The notes under the pieces: generated by a model | Databases searched by the model: none | What the model was told of the DNA's origin: nothing | What the model saw: the letters and a program-made list of their open reading frames with translations, nothing else | Origin: Thioploca sp. | GTDB taxonomy: Bacteria > Pseudomonadota > Gammaproteobacteria > Beggiatoales > Beggiatoaceae | Assembly: GCA_012032555.1 (NCBI GenBank) | Contig: JAAUSR010000001.1 | Location: forward strand, 1 to 64,000 | Direction: 5' to 3' | DNA length: 64,000 nucleotides | Made by a program: the position numbers and the translations under genes | Shown: one piece after another, positions 1 through 8,766 of the stretch | Layout: every line of letters starts with the position of its first letter | Position numbering within the stretch: position 1 is the first letter of the stretch

Positions 1-162
1 GAGGCTCCTTTAAGGTAGAAAAGTGTTCTATAATACTAGCCGTCATAACCCGTCCTCTGATGGCAAAATTTCAATCATAGTACTCCTAAATTATCACGTT
101 GACACGAATTTTAATGCGGTGGCCCTGTGGTTAAATTCACCTCAAAAGATCTTTGAAGAGAT

Positions 163-976
163 TCATGTTAAATTAAGCAGCTCACTTATCAGTCTTTCAA
201 ACCCCAAAGCTACCACAACATGGGTATGCAACCGTAATTGTGGACCATATTTTTCCATTAAGCTGTGTTGATAAGGCTGTAATTGGACTTGAGCTTGGGT
301 GATTTGTTCTTGTACTAACGGATGGTTTTTTAACTCCTCTAATGATATTGGTTTTACCATTTCTGCCTTCAATCCCAAGGCTTTGAGACTTAGATATTTG
401 AATTCAATCAAATGATCCAACAGTTGATACTGTCGCATATCCGGACGAATAATCAGACTTAAATCAGCATAATGATGAGATAAAGGTGTTTCTGATTCCA
501 TCATGTAAAAGTCGTCATTGAACAGCACTATCATCACTGCGGTTTTCACGGTGAGTTCATTACTCCAACGATAATCACGGTTGTCGAATACTTGGGAATA
601 GGTTGCGGTAATAAAATCGCACAGCGGTTGTAACTCACCGGTACTATAAAATTGTTCGGTTAAACGTAAGGCAGCACGTTTATTATCATAATTACCAATC
701 AACATCTCCGCGATACATTCCACATAGAGTTTGCGAATAACTAAATTCGGAATGGATAAAATTTGTTTACCGAAGGTATTTTTACCACCTAAGGTTAAAA
801 CGCCAAAATAGTACAGCAAAGAAGCCATGAAACTGTCATCGGGTTCTCTAGTTAACATGTCATCTAAGCCAAAACGATCAACCAATTTGGTAACAGCTAA
901 TTCTTCAGGTTGATTTAGAGCACGTAACATCAATAATTAAGTTATAGAAATCGCAAAGACCATAAGGAAATTTCAT
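163..976 (-). pseudogene. Internally deleted AAA-ATPase-like / PD-(D/E)XK nuclease (PDDEXK_9) gene
   Basis: A 255-residue reading frame (TTG at 933) matches only the C-terminal half of the common 500-570 aa proteins that pair an AAA-ATPase-like domain with a C-terminal PD-(D/E)XK (DUF1703/PDDEXK_9) domain; the tail reading HVVVALGFERL is typical. Just upstream, an ATG at 976 opens a peptide MKFPYGLCDFYNLI that resembles the usual start of this family, but it is in another frame and stops after about 23 codons at the junction. The P-loop region that should lie between the two pieces is absent. I infer an internal deletion of several hundred codons with a frame change. The family is often multicopy in large sulfur bacteria and other genomes; its function is uncertain. 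Family assignment is by eye. Confidence 0.65.
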
Positions 977-1076
977 GAGAATGGACTCGGTTAAATTAGA
1001 ATCAAACTGTTCTACCAGTTGGATAACTCTCTATCGTTTAATGTTGTACCCTCGTAGCTAATCAATCATCACCCAC

Positions 1077-2974
1077 TTACTTTTCAGTCATCGCCTCAAT
1101 CCCTTCCCAACTATCAGGAACATCGTGTTTTTGCCAATATTCACAACGTTGCAGATAAATTTGGGCCGCTTTATCACGATTATGAATGCGTAGAATTTCA
1201 TTAAAACAAAGCGTTGCTTCACGAAATTCTTGCTGGCGATAGTGGGTTAAGCCTTGCTCAAACCGGTTACGCGTTTGCATTTTGAGTTCAATGATATCGG
1301 GTGGATCATGATCAAAAACTTCATAAATCGTCACCGGTGTCGATTTTCCTTTGGCTTTCACGCGATCAATGATCCGAATGGCATATTGAGTGGTATCACC
1401 CAAACGTGAGTAAGTTGCTTCCGAAATTAATAATGCAGCCCCATATTTCTTCGACATACCTTCAATACGGGAAGCTAAATTAACGGCATCGGAAATAACT
1501 GTACTATCCATACGGTTTATACCACCGACCGTCCCTAACATCAAAGGTCCACTATTAAGACCAATCCCAATCCGAATCGGTTGATAACCGGCTCGGTGGC
1601 GTCCTTGATTGTATTCAACTAATTTCTTTAACATGGCAATAGAACCACGCACTGCATCATCGGCACTGGTTGGAAACAATGCCATAATTGCATCACCAAT
1701 ATATTTATCAATAAAACCGTGATGTTTACTAATGATAGGTTCCATTTTGCTTAAGTAAGAATTGATGAAATGAAAATTTTCCTGAGGGCTCATTTGTTCG
1801 GAAAGCGTTGTAAAGTCCCGTACATCAGAAAACAATACGGTCATTTCTTGAGCGACTTGATCGCCTAACTCGACCTCAATAATGCTATTTTTGTTTAAAA
1901 AACTTAAAAATTGTTGAGGAACAAAGCGTTCATAAGCTGCATTAAGTTCTTCTAATTCTTGGGTAAAACAAATGCGTTCTTCTTCTATCTGTTTGCGTTC
2001 AGTAATGTCATAAATTACTATAAGTAAGGCTTTTTCACCATTAAATACCATGGGTTGAATAAAGAGATTGACCCACATAGGCGTACCGTTGGCTTTATTT
2101 AATTGGACTTCGTAATGGCTTAGTTCTTGATTGCGCAGAAAGGTTCTTAATAATCTTTTCCAACCAGGATGTTCGGGGTAAAAATCCGTGATCAGGTGAC
2201 TCGTCAGCCGACTGATTGACAAACCAAACAGGAGGGTGGCTTGGGTATTAGCATATAAGATTGCACTATCAGCGGTATGAATAATGACTAAAGGTACCGG
2301 CGTAGTTTCAGCAATTACGCGAAACCGCTCTTCACTGGTTTGGAGTTCTTGAGTAAAACGAGCCCGCTCCTGCTCTGCCTGTTTACGTTCAGTGATATCT
2401 TGAAAAGCAGCAATCGCGTAAGTTAGGTTATTTTTTTCATCAAAAATTGGTGTTCCCCTCATTTCTATCGGAACGATTTTATTACTTTGATGAATTTCTA
2501 TATCATCAACACTGGAAATATTACCTTGCAATGCTTGAGTAAGCGGATTACGTTCGATGGGATATAGTTGCGTGCTTCTCGCTAGATAGAGTTGATATAT
2601 TGCTGAAAATTCTTGAATCGTAGCAGTGGGTACAATACTTTTACCAAAAATGTGCTGGGCTTTATGATTCGCATAATAAGGATGACCACTGGCATCAACA
2701 ACAAATACGCCAACTGGTATCGCTTCTAAAAATCGTGCTAACTTTTCTTCACTGGCGCGTGCCACTTTTTCAGTTTTATCGGATAACTGATTATGTTGTT
2801 TATCGCTAACTGTAACAAGGAATTTGGTTTGTTTAAGTAATTCTTTATAGGCTTTAAATAAAGATTTATATTCTTTAACAAGCGGTGTTTCTTGATCATT
2901 AAATTGTTCTAAAGTATTGGCGGCATTCTCTAGTACATTTTCTTCATTTTGGAACAGGGCTAATTTTTTTTCAT
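1077..2974 (-). CDS. PAS-PAS-class III nucleotide cyclase in the SiaD position (frameshift near start)
   Basis: Predicted soluble adenylate cyclase. Counted from the GTG at 2765: PAS domain ~7-127, second PAS ~145-255, class III catalytic domain ~285-480, helical TPR-like tail to 562. Both metal aspartates are visible (FSDVRDF and GDAIMALF). The base-selecting residues are Lys (FIDKYIGD) and Thr (STVISDAVN), the class IIIb pattern, which favours ATP; several class IIIb enzymes respond to bicarbonate. The frame stays open upstream of the GTG to a stop at 2991-2993 and encodes a helical stretch reading PLVKEYKSLFKAYKELLKQT, of the kind found ahead of the GGDEF domain in SiaD-type proteins. An ATG at 2974 followed by eight A would be in frame with nine, so I infer a one-base loss at 2964-2971. 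Last gene of a siaABC-like cluster. Confidence 0.85.
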
Positions 2975-2996
2975 AAAATGATAATTTTGATTATTG

Positions 2997-3097
2997 TCAG
3001 AAGCAGAATCTTTAGTAAAGAATTCACAGAATGAACGATCGAGTTAAACTTCAACTGAATTCTGATAATTCTTCAATTCTGAAAATTCTGCTTCTGA
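2997..3097. repeat. 13-bp perfect inverted repeat flanking a 75-bp spacer
   Basis: TCAGAAGCAGAAT at 2997-3009 is the exact reverse complement of ATTCTGCTTCTGA at 3085-3097. It fills the gap between siaC and the cyclase gene. The spacer holds further AATTCTGA-type motifs, so the whole intergenic RNA could fold. It could act as a processing or attenuation structure setting the siaC to cyclase ratio, or be a decayed small mobile element. Confidence 0.55.
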
Positions 3098-3098
3098 T

Positions 3099-3482
3099 TT
3101 ATTTGGGAACTAAATGAAAAGGTAAGTGTTCCAAGTCTTCCTGAAACTCTTCTCCATATTCTTGAGCGTATTCGTTATCGCTGTCATAAATCCAATTAAT
3201 AATGATATTTTTATTATCGTTAGCTACGGCTTCTTCTAGTTGATCGAACAGATCCAGTAACATTTTAGAAGAACTGCTATTAAAGTAATTGAGTTCAATA
3301 TTGATAGTTAAAGTTGGTTCATTAGGTTGTTCTAAGTATTGTTCCAACCAAGAGAAGATAGGTTCAGAAAATTCAGTAATATTTTCTGGATACATTTCAC
3401 CTTTAAATACGAGTAATTGATTCTCTTTATCAAAATAAATCGTTGGAGTTTGTTTAGTGGCTTCGATTTGCCAACTTTCCAT
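3099..3482 (-). CDS. siaC: SiaC-family regulatory phosphoprotein (DUF1987)
   Basis: A 127-aa protein matching the SiaC/DUF1987 family: beta strands followed by the central motif IELNYFNSSSSKMLLDLFDQ and an acidic C-terminal part. In Pseudomonas, SiaC is a partner-switch protein, phosphorylated by the kinase SiaB, dephosphorylated by the PP2C phosphatase SiaA, and in the unphosphorylated state it binds and activates the diguanylate cyclase SiaD. The phosphorylation site of the family lies in the SSSS-type loop seen here around residue 70; here the candidates are all serines. It starts 11 bp after siaB ends and reads toward the PAS-cyclase, so it is the likely protein signal that controls that cyclase. 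Family call is by motif and by neighbours. Confidence 0.85.
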   Translation of the reverse strand: MESWQIEATKQTPTIYFDKENQLLVFKGEMYPENITEFSEPIFSWLEQYLEQPNEPTLTINIELNYFNSSSSKMLLDLFDQLEEAVANDNKNIIINWIYDSDNEYAQEYGEEFQEDLEHLPFHLVPK

Positions 3483-3493
3483 AACTGATCCCT

Positions 3494-4051
3494 TTAAATA
3501 AACGTTCTCAGTGAGAAAAATGCTAAATGTTCATCAACGGGTTGAAATTCGAATTCAATCGGTTGGGTGGTTTTTCTTGCCAATTCGATAAAACCTAAAC
3601 CAGCACCTTTACTGTTACTATTTTCATTAGTTTCTCTTTTACGCTGTTCTTTGTAGTAACGTTTGAGTTCCTCTTTATCCATATTTTTTAAGGTTATTAA
3701 CCGGTTCTGGAGATCATCAACTAGGTTACTGTTAATCAAATTACCGCACATAACATAATATTTTTCATTTTCACAACCAATGACAATAACGCCATGACTT
3801 AATTCTACTGAGTCTGGTTGAGTCGTTGAGAGCCGATCAGCAGAATAATGAATGACATTCTGAACCTGCTCTACGAACAGGGAAAAAACTTTAAGCACTT
3901 TGGCAGAGTTAGTTTCTTCTAGTTTCATCCGATTTCTTAAAGTATGACCTATTTCCACAAATAACTCTTGGGAAAGTGGGCCACTGAAACCAAAAAAAAT
4001 GTGTTGTGCATCTAGTTCTTTTTTAAATTTATAGAGATGTTTGAGCTTCAT
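3494..4051 (-). CDS. siaB: SiaB-family protein kinase
   Basis: Matches the SiaB family (DUF6272), small GHKL-like kinases that phosphorylate SiaC. Visible parts: N-terminal FGFSGPLSQELF, a helix with VFSLFVEQVQNVIHYSA resembling the N-box region, and a glycine-rich SKGAGLGFIELARKT near the C-terminus corresponding to an ATP-lid/G-box. I chose the ATG at 4051 (185 aa) because AAGGAAG lies 5 nt upstream; an upstream ATG at 4096 would give 200 aa but its AGAAGG is only one base from the start codon. Follows the 9-bp tandem repeats and the VapBC pair; overlaps nothing and is followed closely by siaC. Confidence 0.8.
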   Translation of the reverse strand: MKLKHLYKFKKELDAQHIFFGFSGPLSQELFVEIGHTLRNRMKLEETNSAKVLKVFSLFVEQVQNVIHYSADRLSTTQPDSVELSHGVIVIGCENEKYYVMCGNLINSNLVDDLQNRLITLKNMDKEELKRYYKEQRKRETNENSNSKGAGLGFIELARKTTQPIEFEFQPVDEHLAFFSLRTFI

Positions 4052-4102
4052 CTGTACTTCCTTAGAGTCGATAACTAAATTCAATTCAACCGACATACCT
4101 TC

Positions 4103-4155
4103 TATTATCCATATTATCCATATTATCCATATTATCCATATTATCCATATTATCT
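4103..4155 (-). repeat. 9-bp tandem repeat, five full copies plus a partial, ahead of siaB
   Basis: The unit TATTATCCA repeats five times without change at 4103-4147, with a partial copy to 4155. On the coding (minus) strand it reads ATGGATAAT repeatedly, giving an open frame of Met-Asp-Asn repeats that ends in a TGA overlapping the 5' end of the siaB frame (ATG 4096). Copy number can change by slippage without altering that frame, but would alter spacing between promoter and siaB. Confidence 0.9.
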
Positions 4156-4212
4156 GTAGTACTCAATCGTAAGTAGTGAAGCACCAATCAACTAGTATTT
4201 GGAATCCGTAAC

Positions 4213-4255
4213 AATCCCCCCTAACCTCCTTTTCAAAGGGGGGTTAGGGGGGATT
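4213..4255. repeat. Near-perfect hairpin of C-run/G-run type (dispersed repeat)
   Basis: AATCCCCCCTAACC (4213-4226) pairs with GGTTAGGGGGGATT at 4242-4255, with a TTTTCAAA loop region between. Hairpins of this composition are widespread dispersed repeats in cyanobacteria and large sulfur bacteria. It sits between vapC and siaB and could act as a transcription barrier between the toxin-antitoxin pair and siaB. Confidence 0.7.
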
Positions 4256-4336
4256 TAAGAATTTAAAATACCGCAAAACTCATGCTTTAGTACTTAGATG
4301 GTGGACAACAACAAAAACCTGCTAACATGACTTGAT

Positions 4337-4741
4337 TCACTTTGTCAGCAACACAATTTTTTGAGGAATGGCGAGTTTTTCAACGTTTTTTATTATCCTT
4401 TTATCAAACGTTGCAAAACCTTCCGTATCAAAACTACCGACAATATGCAGTGCATCAGCGAAGTCCATTCCAGCTTCATACCATTCTAAGGCTAGCGCGA
4501 CTTTGGTGACATCATCTACTACTATATTTGATAAACCTAAAATATGCCTAACTCGCTTAACAATGACTTCCCTTGGTAAAGCATAACCGCTAGAAGAACC
4601 CAAAACCCAAATCAATTCAAGTAAAACATTTGGTAAAACCAAACACTGATGTTGAGCAAGAAAATCTGTTGCCACTGCTGTTTGTACGGGCTCATCTTTG
4701 ATCGCATAACGCACCAGAATATTGGTATCTACTGTGATCAT
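4337..4741 (-). CDS. vapC: VapC-like PIN-domain toxin
   Basis: A 134-aa PIN-domain ribonuclease of the VapC type. The acidic metal-binding residues are in place: Asp5 in VDTNILVRY, a Glu in LLELIWVL, Asp in MDFADALH, and Asp in FATFDKRI. VapC toxins cleave tRNA or rRNA and are held inactive by a cognate antitoxin. The start codon overlaps the antitoxin stop by 4 bp (ATGA-type overlap), the normal antitoxin-first order. The pair lies between the siaA-like and siaB genes on the same strand, which is unusual and may reflect insertion into that operon. Confidence 0.9.
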   Translation of the reverse strand: MITVDTNILVRYAIKDEPVQTAVATDFLAQHQCLVLPNVLLELIWVLGSSSGYALPREVIVKRVRHILGLSNIVVDDVTKVALALEWYEAGMDFADALHIVGSFDTEGFATFDKRIIKNVEKLAIPQKIVLLTK

Positions 4742-4992
4742 TTTTGTTTGCCTGCCTCTACACTAATTGCTACATCCATCTCTTCAATACTAAGTGATTT
4801 ACCTTGGTAAATAGACAGTGGCATATCGGGTGGTTCCAGTTGTGAAACGGGAAACACGGGTACTGGTCTAATAAAAACTCCTTTTGCCGTATGTTGCAGC
4901 ATGAGTTCCATACCTTGATGCCATTGTAATGCGTTTAGAAGCTGAGTTGGCAACCTTATTTGTCCTCTCTCTTCAAGCACTATTTTTTCCAT
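4738..4992 (-). CDS. vapB: AbrB/MazE-type antitoxin of the VapC pair
   Basis: An 84-aa protein with an N-terminal SpoVT/AbrB swapped-hairpin DNA-binding domain (residues 1-45; LEERGQIRLPTQLLNAL) and a C-terminal tail rich in Pro and acidic residues that would wrap the toxin. Such antitoxins neutralise VapC and repress their own operon. Translationally coupled to vapC by a 4-bp overlap. Confidence 0.85.
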   Translation of the reverse strand: MEKIVLEERGQIRLPTQLLNALQWHQGMELMLQHTAKGVFIRPVPVFPVSQLEPPDMPLSIYQGKSLSIEEMDVAISVEAGKQK

Positions 4993-5198
4993 AACGATAT
5001 CCTTACGAATTATTCAATTAAACTATCACTATCTAGGTTGGTAGCTTATTAATATACTGAGAATTACCACCAAGATTCAATTTGTACCCCAGCATTCCAA
5101 TGTTGAGGATGAATCAATTGTCCAATCACGTTAACCTTCTTAGCTTGATTACTTTTAGTAGGCGCAATTTATTCATCTCTACTATTTAGGTTAACCAA

Positions 5199-7091
5199 TT
5201 AGACTTTAAATCCCAAAACAGTCACATCATCCAACCGGTCATAATTATTTTTATAATCATTAAATGCCTCAAGTAACTTATTTCCTTGTTCACTTAAAGG
5301 AAAATGATAATTTTCTAAGAGTAGATTTTTAAAACGCTTATTACCCAAGGAGAAACCTTTTTCTCCACCAACTTGATCAATAAAATCATCTGTTGATAAA
5401 TAAAAATACATGTCTGGTTCAATTTTGATAGTATGGGTCGTAAAAGTAAAATTGAGGTCCGATTTTTTATAACTTAAACTTTGTTTATCCCCTTTAATCA
5501 TGTGAACTTCATTTTGATGAATGTAATACAGCGGCAATTTTGCCCCGGCAAACAGTAGGCTTTGTTCTGATAGATTGACCCAACACAACGCCATATCTAA
5601 ACCATCATCAGAAGTGACATACTCGGTATCTTGTTGCAATGACGTTTTGACCATGGTGTTTAACTGTTTCAAAATCTCACTGGGCTGGTAACAACTTTCA
5701 TCTCGGGTAATTCTTCTTAACGCCGTTGAAACTACCATGGTCATAAATGCACCCGGAACTCCATGACCCGTACAGTCTATCGCAGCAACTATAAAACTAT
5801 CCGCAAAAGCTTCCGCATAGATCATATCGCCACCTACAAGATCTTTGGGTAACCAAAGGAAAAAATGATTGGGTAAAGTGGTTACTTGCGTTGGATTAGG
5901 CAATAAAGAATTCTGGATACTTTGTGCGTATCTGAGACTTGCCATAAACATTTGGTTAACGGCTTCAGCTGCTTCCTGTGCTCTTTCCGCTTGTTCGCGT
6001 TGGAGACGCTCGGTGATGTCTTGGAATGCACTAATGGCATAAGTAATCTGACGCTGCTCGTCAAAAATAGGAGCACCCCACACTTCTAAGGGAATAATTC
6101 GATTATCCTGATGGACTTCTATATCATCAACACGGGTACTTTGTCCTTGTAATGCTTGTATGATAGGTAACTGAGTCTTGGAATAGATTTTTTCAGTATC
6201 TTTTTGATATAAATTATAAAATTCTGGTAATTGTTCCGCACAGATGTCTTGTCCCAGACTTCTACCAGAAATGTGTTGGGCTTGTTGGTTAGTAAAATAA
6301 GGTTTGCCTCTAGCATCAAAGACATTAACACCTATTGGTAGTGCTTCTAAAATTTGTCTTAATCTATTCTCATTTTCTTGGATCATTTGTTTGTCTTCAA
6401 TCAAAGAGAGACGCATGTTATTAATCGATTTGGTAACGTGTTCTAGTTCATCATCATTTATGGGTGTTTTTCGGTTAAGGATTAAAGCGGTATGCAAGTT
6501 ATCTAAGTTTAAGTTGCGGGTATAAGCGGCTAATTGACTCAAATGTTTCGTAATTAAGTATTGAACAATAAATAAGATAAACAGTGAGACTATAAATGTT
6601 TTAATCGCTTGGCTGATGAGTATGATTAAGGTTTTATCAATTAAACGTTGATATACTCTCTTTAAGTTGGCAACTACCTTTAGTACCCCTAAATAATATT
6701 CTTCTCCATCCTTAGTGTAGGACATTGGTATAGAATGACTAATGATAGCTGTATGTGCAGGCATTTGACCTGCTGTATAATTTTTATCCAGATCAGAATG
6801 TTTGATCTCCAAATATTCTATATCCGGCAACTGTAGAATTCCTTGTAGTTGTAAGTTAATTGCCTCGGAATCGATAGACCACAAACTATTCATTATGCTA
6901 GCTAAATAACTCGTTTTAATTTGAGTCATTTGCTTTTCAATAACTGAAATATCATGCCAATAATCCAAATAAAGCTGGAATACCGTCGCTAATAAGGTAA
7001 TAGCTGAACTACATAGTAAAATATAAAAAAGAAGATGATGGACTAACGGATGTTCACGCCTAATTTTTGCCAATTTAGATAATAAATTCAC
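5199..7091 (-). CDS. siaA: SiaA-like membrane sensor phosphatase: sensor-HAMP-PAS-PP2C (SpoIIE)
   Basis: A 630-aa membrane protein. Transmembrane segment at ~20-42, periplasmic sensor region to ~155, second segment ~158-182, HAMP ~185-235, PAS ~243-362 ending in DITERLQREQ, then a SpoIIE/PP2C phosphatase domain ~375-630. Metal-binding motifs of the phosphatase are visible: LVGGDMIYAEAF, AIDCTGHGVPGAFMT and LSTDDFIDQVGG. In the SiaABCD pathway the PP2C enzyme SiaA dephosphorylates SiaC. The protein differs from Pseudomonas SiaA in carrying a PAS domain, which is visibly related to the first PAS domain of the cyclase at the other end of the cluster. The periplasmic part may respond to the substrate-binding protein encoded just upstream. 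Confidence 0.85.
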   Translation of the reverse strand: MNLLSKLAKIRREHPLVHHLLFYILLCSSAITLLATVFQLYLDYWHDISVIEKQMTQIKTSYLASIMNSLWSIDSEAINLQLQGILQLPDIEYLEIKHSDLDKNYTAGQMPAHTAIISHSIPMSYTKDGEEYYLGVLKVVANLKRVYQRLIDKTLIILISQAIKTFIVSLFILFIVQYLITKHLSQLAAYTRNLNLDNLHTALILNRKTPINDDELEHVTKSINNMRLSLIEDKQMIQENENRLRQILEALPIGVNVFDARGKPYFTNQQAQHISGRSLGQDICAEQLPEFYNLYQKDTEKIYSKTQLPIIQALQGQSTRVDDIEVHQDNRIIPLEVWGAPIFDEQRQITYAISAFQDITERLQREQAERAQEAAEAVNQMFMASLRYAQSIQNSLLPNPTQVTTLPNHFFLWLPKDLVGGDMIYAEAFADSFIVAAIDCTGHGVPGAFMTMVVSTALRRITRDESCYQPSEILKQLNTMVKTSLQQDTEYVTSDDGLDMALCWVNLSEQSLLFAGAKLPLYYIHQNEVHMIKGDKQSLSYKKSDLNFTFTTHTIKIEPDMYFYLSTDDFIDQVGGEKGFSLGNKRFKNLLLENYHFPLSEQGNKLLEAFNDYKNNYDRLDDVTVLGFKV

Positions 7092-7195
7092 TGTAAATTA
7101 TTTGGGATTTGGATATCATTTTAATGAATGTGGATTGTTCCCATGACGTTAGGATTTACACAGTTGGATGAGCGCTCAATAAAATTGATATTGCC

Positions 7196-8314
7196 CTAAT
7201 TTCGGTGATTCAATTTACCCGATTTGGTGCAGGTATCGTAATTTTCTGGCGTACAATAGGTCAGGGGAGTGTAAATAATTTCTTGGTATTCTTTACCAGT
7301 TACGATTTTATATAAGGTAAAAATAGCTTGTCTTCCCATCTCATATGGCATTTGGCCAATGTTGATATCAGATAGATGTTCTTTTAAAAGTGCTAATTGA
7401 GCTTCAGTTGTATCAGCACTAATGATAACAATTTCTTTTTGTGCTATTTTTTCTTTGACGGGAGAAATCAGTTGACGGTATTTTTCTGGAGCGATTTGTT
7501 GAACCCCAACAAGAACAGAAACAAATGTATCAACCTCCTGTTGAGGTCTGGATAAGATAAAGTTCATTTGCTCAATGGCTCGGTCAATTTGCGTAAGACT
7601 ATAAAGAGGACACCTTGCAATTTCTGTCCATCCATTGATGTTTTTGAGTTTTTCACCTGGTGGCACGTTATAGATTTTACCCGATAGTACGGTTCGCACG
7701 CCCATCAATCGTAGATTCAAATTGAATGAGTTTTTATAACCCATTTGAATACAAAGCTTGTCACCATTAGGACGTCGTTTTTTTATCTCTTTCCCAAGTG
7801 CTTTGCCGAATTCAAAATTATCAGTGCCAATATAAGCCAACCGTAAATTTGGATCATTTTTCAAAGTAATAAAATCAAGATCAGAATCAAAAGTGATAAC
7901 GGGAATTCCAGCTTCTTTGGCTTTTTGTAAACTATTTTTAGCCAAATATTCAGACTGTACAATGGCTACAGCAATACCATCCACACCTTCATCGACGATA
8001 AGCTGTTCTAAAATTTTATTTTGTTCTCTAACGTCAAATGCTTCAGGCGAACCACGAAAAATGCACTTGACTCCACCAATTTTAATAGCAGCATCCTGAC
8101 AACCTTTTAGACTTTCAAGAAAAAATGGATGCGTCATAATCTTTGGAACAAGGGCAAATTTCAGTTCATCTGCGTTAACCGAATGAAATAGAGTCAAGAT
8201 AAATATTAGAACTAGGTTACGCACAATTATTGGACTATTGAAAAACAAAAAATTTAAAATCTGGTGAGACTTTTGGAGCTTTGCCAGTATGAAATTAAAT
8301 TGTACAAAAACCAA
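7196..8314 (-). CDS. Periplasmic sugar-binding-type (TorT-like) substrate-binding protein
   Basis: A 372-aa exported protein of the type I periplasmic-binding fold (Peripla_BP_4), close in style to TorT and ribose-binding proteins. The mature part starts near DELKFALVPKIMTHPFF after a hydrophobic segment (VLIFILTLFHSVNA). Characteristic stretches are VDGIAVAIVQ, AGIPVITFDSDL and IGTDNFEFG. No ABC transporter genes accompany it. TorT-type proteins act as ligand-dependent partners of membrane sensors, and the next gene, 104 bp downstream, is the SiaA-like sensor phosphatase; I infer that this protein gives that phosphatase its ligand input. The N-terminal ~30 residues before the signal region look extra, so an internal start is possible. 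Confidence 0.8.
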   Translation of the reverse strand: MVFVQFNFILAKLQKSHQILNFLFFNSPIIVRNLVLIFILTLFHSVNADELKFALVPKIMTHPFFLESLKGCQDAAIKIGGVKCIFRGSPEAFDVREQNKILEQLIVDEGVDGIAVAIVQSEYLAKNSLQKAKEAGIPVITFDSDLDFITLKNDPNLRLAYIGTDNFEFGKALGKEIKKRRPNGDKLCIQMGYKNSFNLNLRLMGVRTVLSGKIYNVPPGEKLKNINGWTEIARCPLYSLTQIDRAIEQMNFILSRPQQEVDTFVSVLVGVQQIAPEKYRQLISPVKEKIAQKEIVIISADTTEAQLALLKEHLSDINIGQMPYEMGRQAIFTLYKIVTGKEYQEIIYTPLTYCTPENYDTCTKSGKLNHRN

Positions 8315-8766
8315 TCCTATAATTGATATCCTTTAAAAAAAGCTTTTTTAAACATAAAATAGCAATCATTAAAATTAGATTTATTTGTGATCATATGATT
8401 GGATTTTATATTCAGCAGAACTCAGTCTTCCCATATCCGCCATGACTATCTGCGAAAAAACCAACTACTAATAATGACTATCAAAACCGCTATTTTTTCA
8501 TAAAAAGTACCTTAAGTTATCTTTTAGCAACTTGTTTCACAAACTACGCTAAATCAGAATCATTTTTAATCGTGGGTAACCCAATGGAAGCAAAATTCAA
8601 CTTGCTAAAATTTTTGTTAACATTTTTCATCTGTTCCCAAAAAAACCGGCATTTGTCCCAATCTTTTAAAATAGATGCGGCTACTAAACCATTGTGTGCC
8701 GCTTCTCAATTCCAACTACCTTCAACGACTACCTGTTCAACTATTTGAATATAATTAATCTTTAAT
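8315..8766. other. Intergenic, left flank of the insertion sequence
   Basis: AT-rich, no convincing gene. An ATG at 8585 opens a 54-codon frame with a hydrophobic start (MEAKFNLLKFLLTFFICSQ) that stops about 20 bp before the insertion sequence; there is no good ribosome-binding site and I see no family, so it is not called as a gene. Promoters for the substrate-binding protein cluster should lie near 8315-8400. Confidence 0.5.

Noticed and set aside
23-271. 82-codon frame at the left edge
   Set aside because: Antisense to the decayed PD-(D/E)XK gene over much of its length, no ribosome-binding site, no family.
4103-4155. CRISPR-like array
   Set aside because: The copies are contiguous 9-bp units without spacers, so it is a simple tandem repeat, not a CRISPR.
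8585-8749. 54-codon ORF with a hydrophobic start before the insertion sequence
   Set aside because: No ribosome-binding site, no recognisable family, and it stops before the element, so it is not the missing 5' part of the truncated ORF at 10211.
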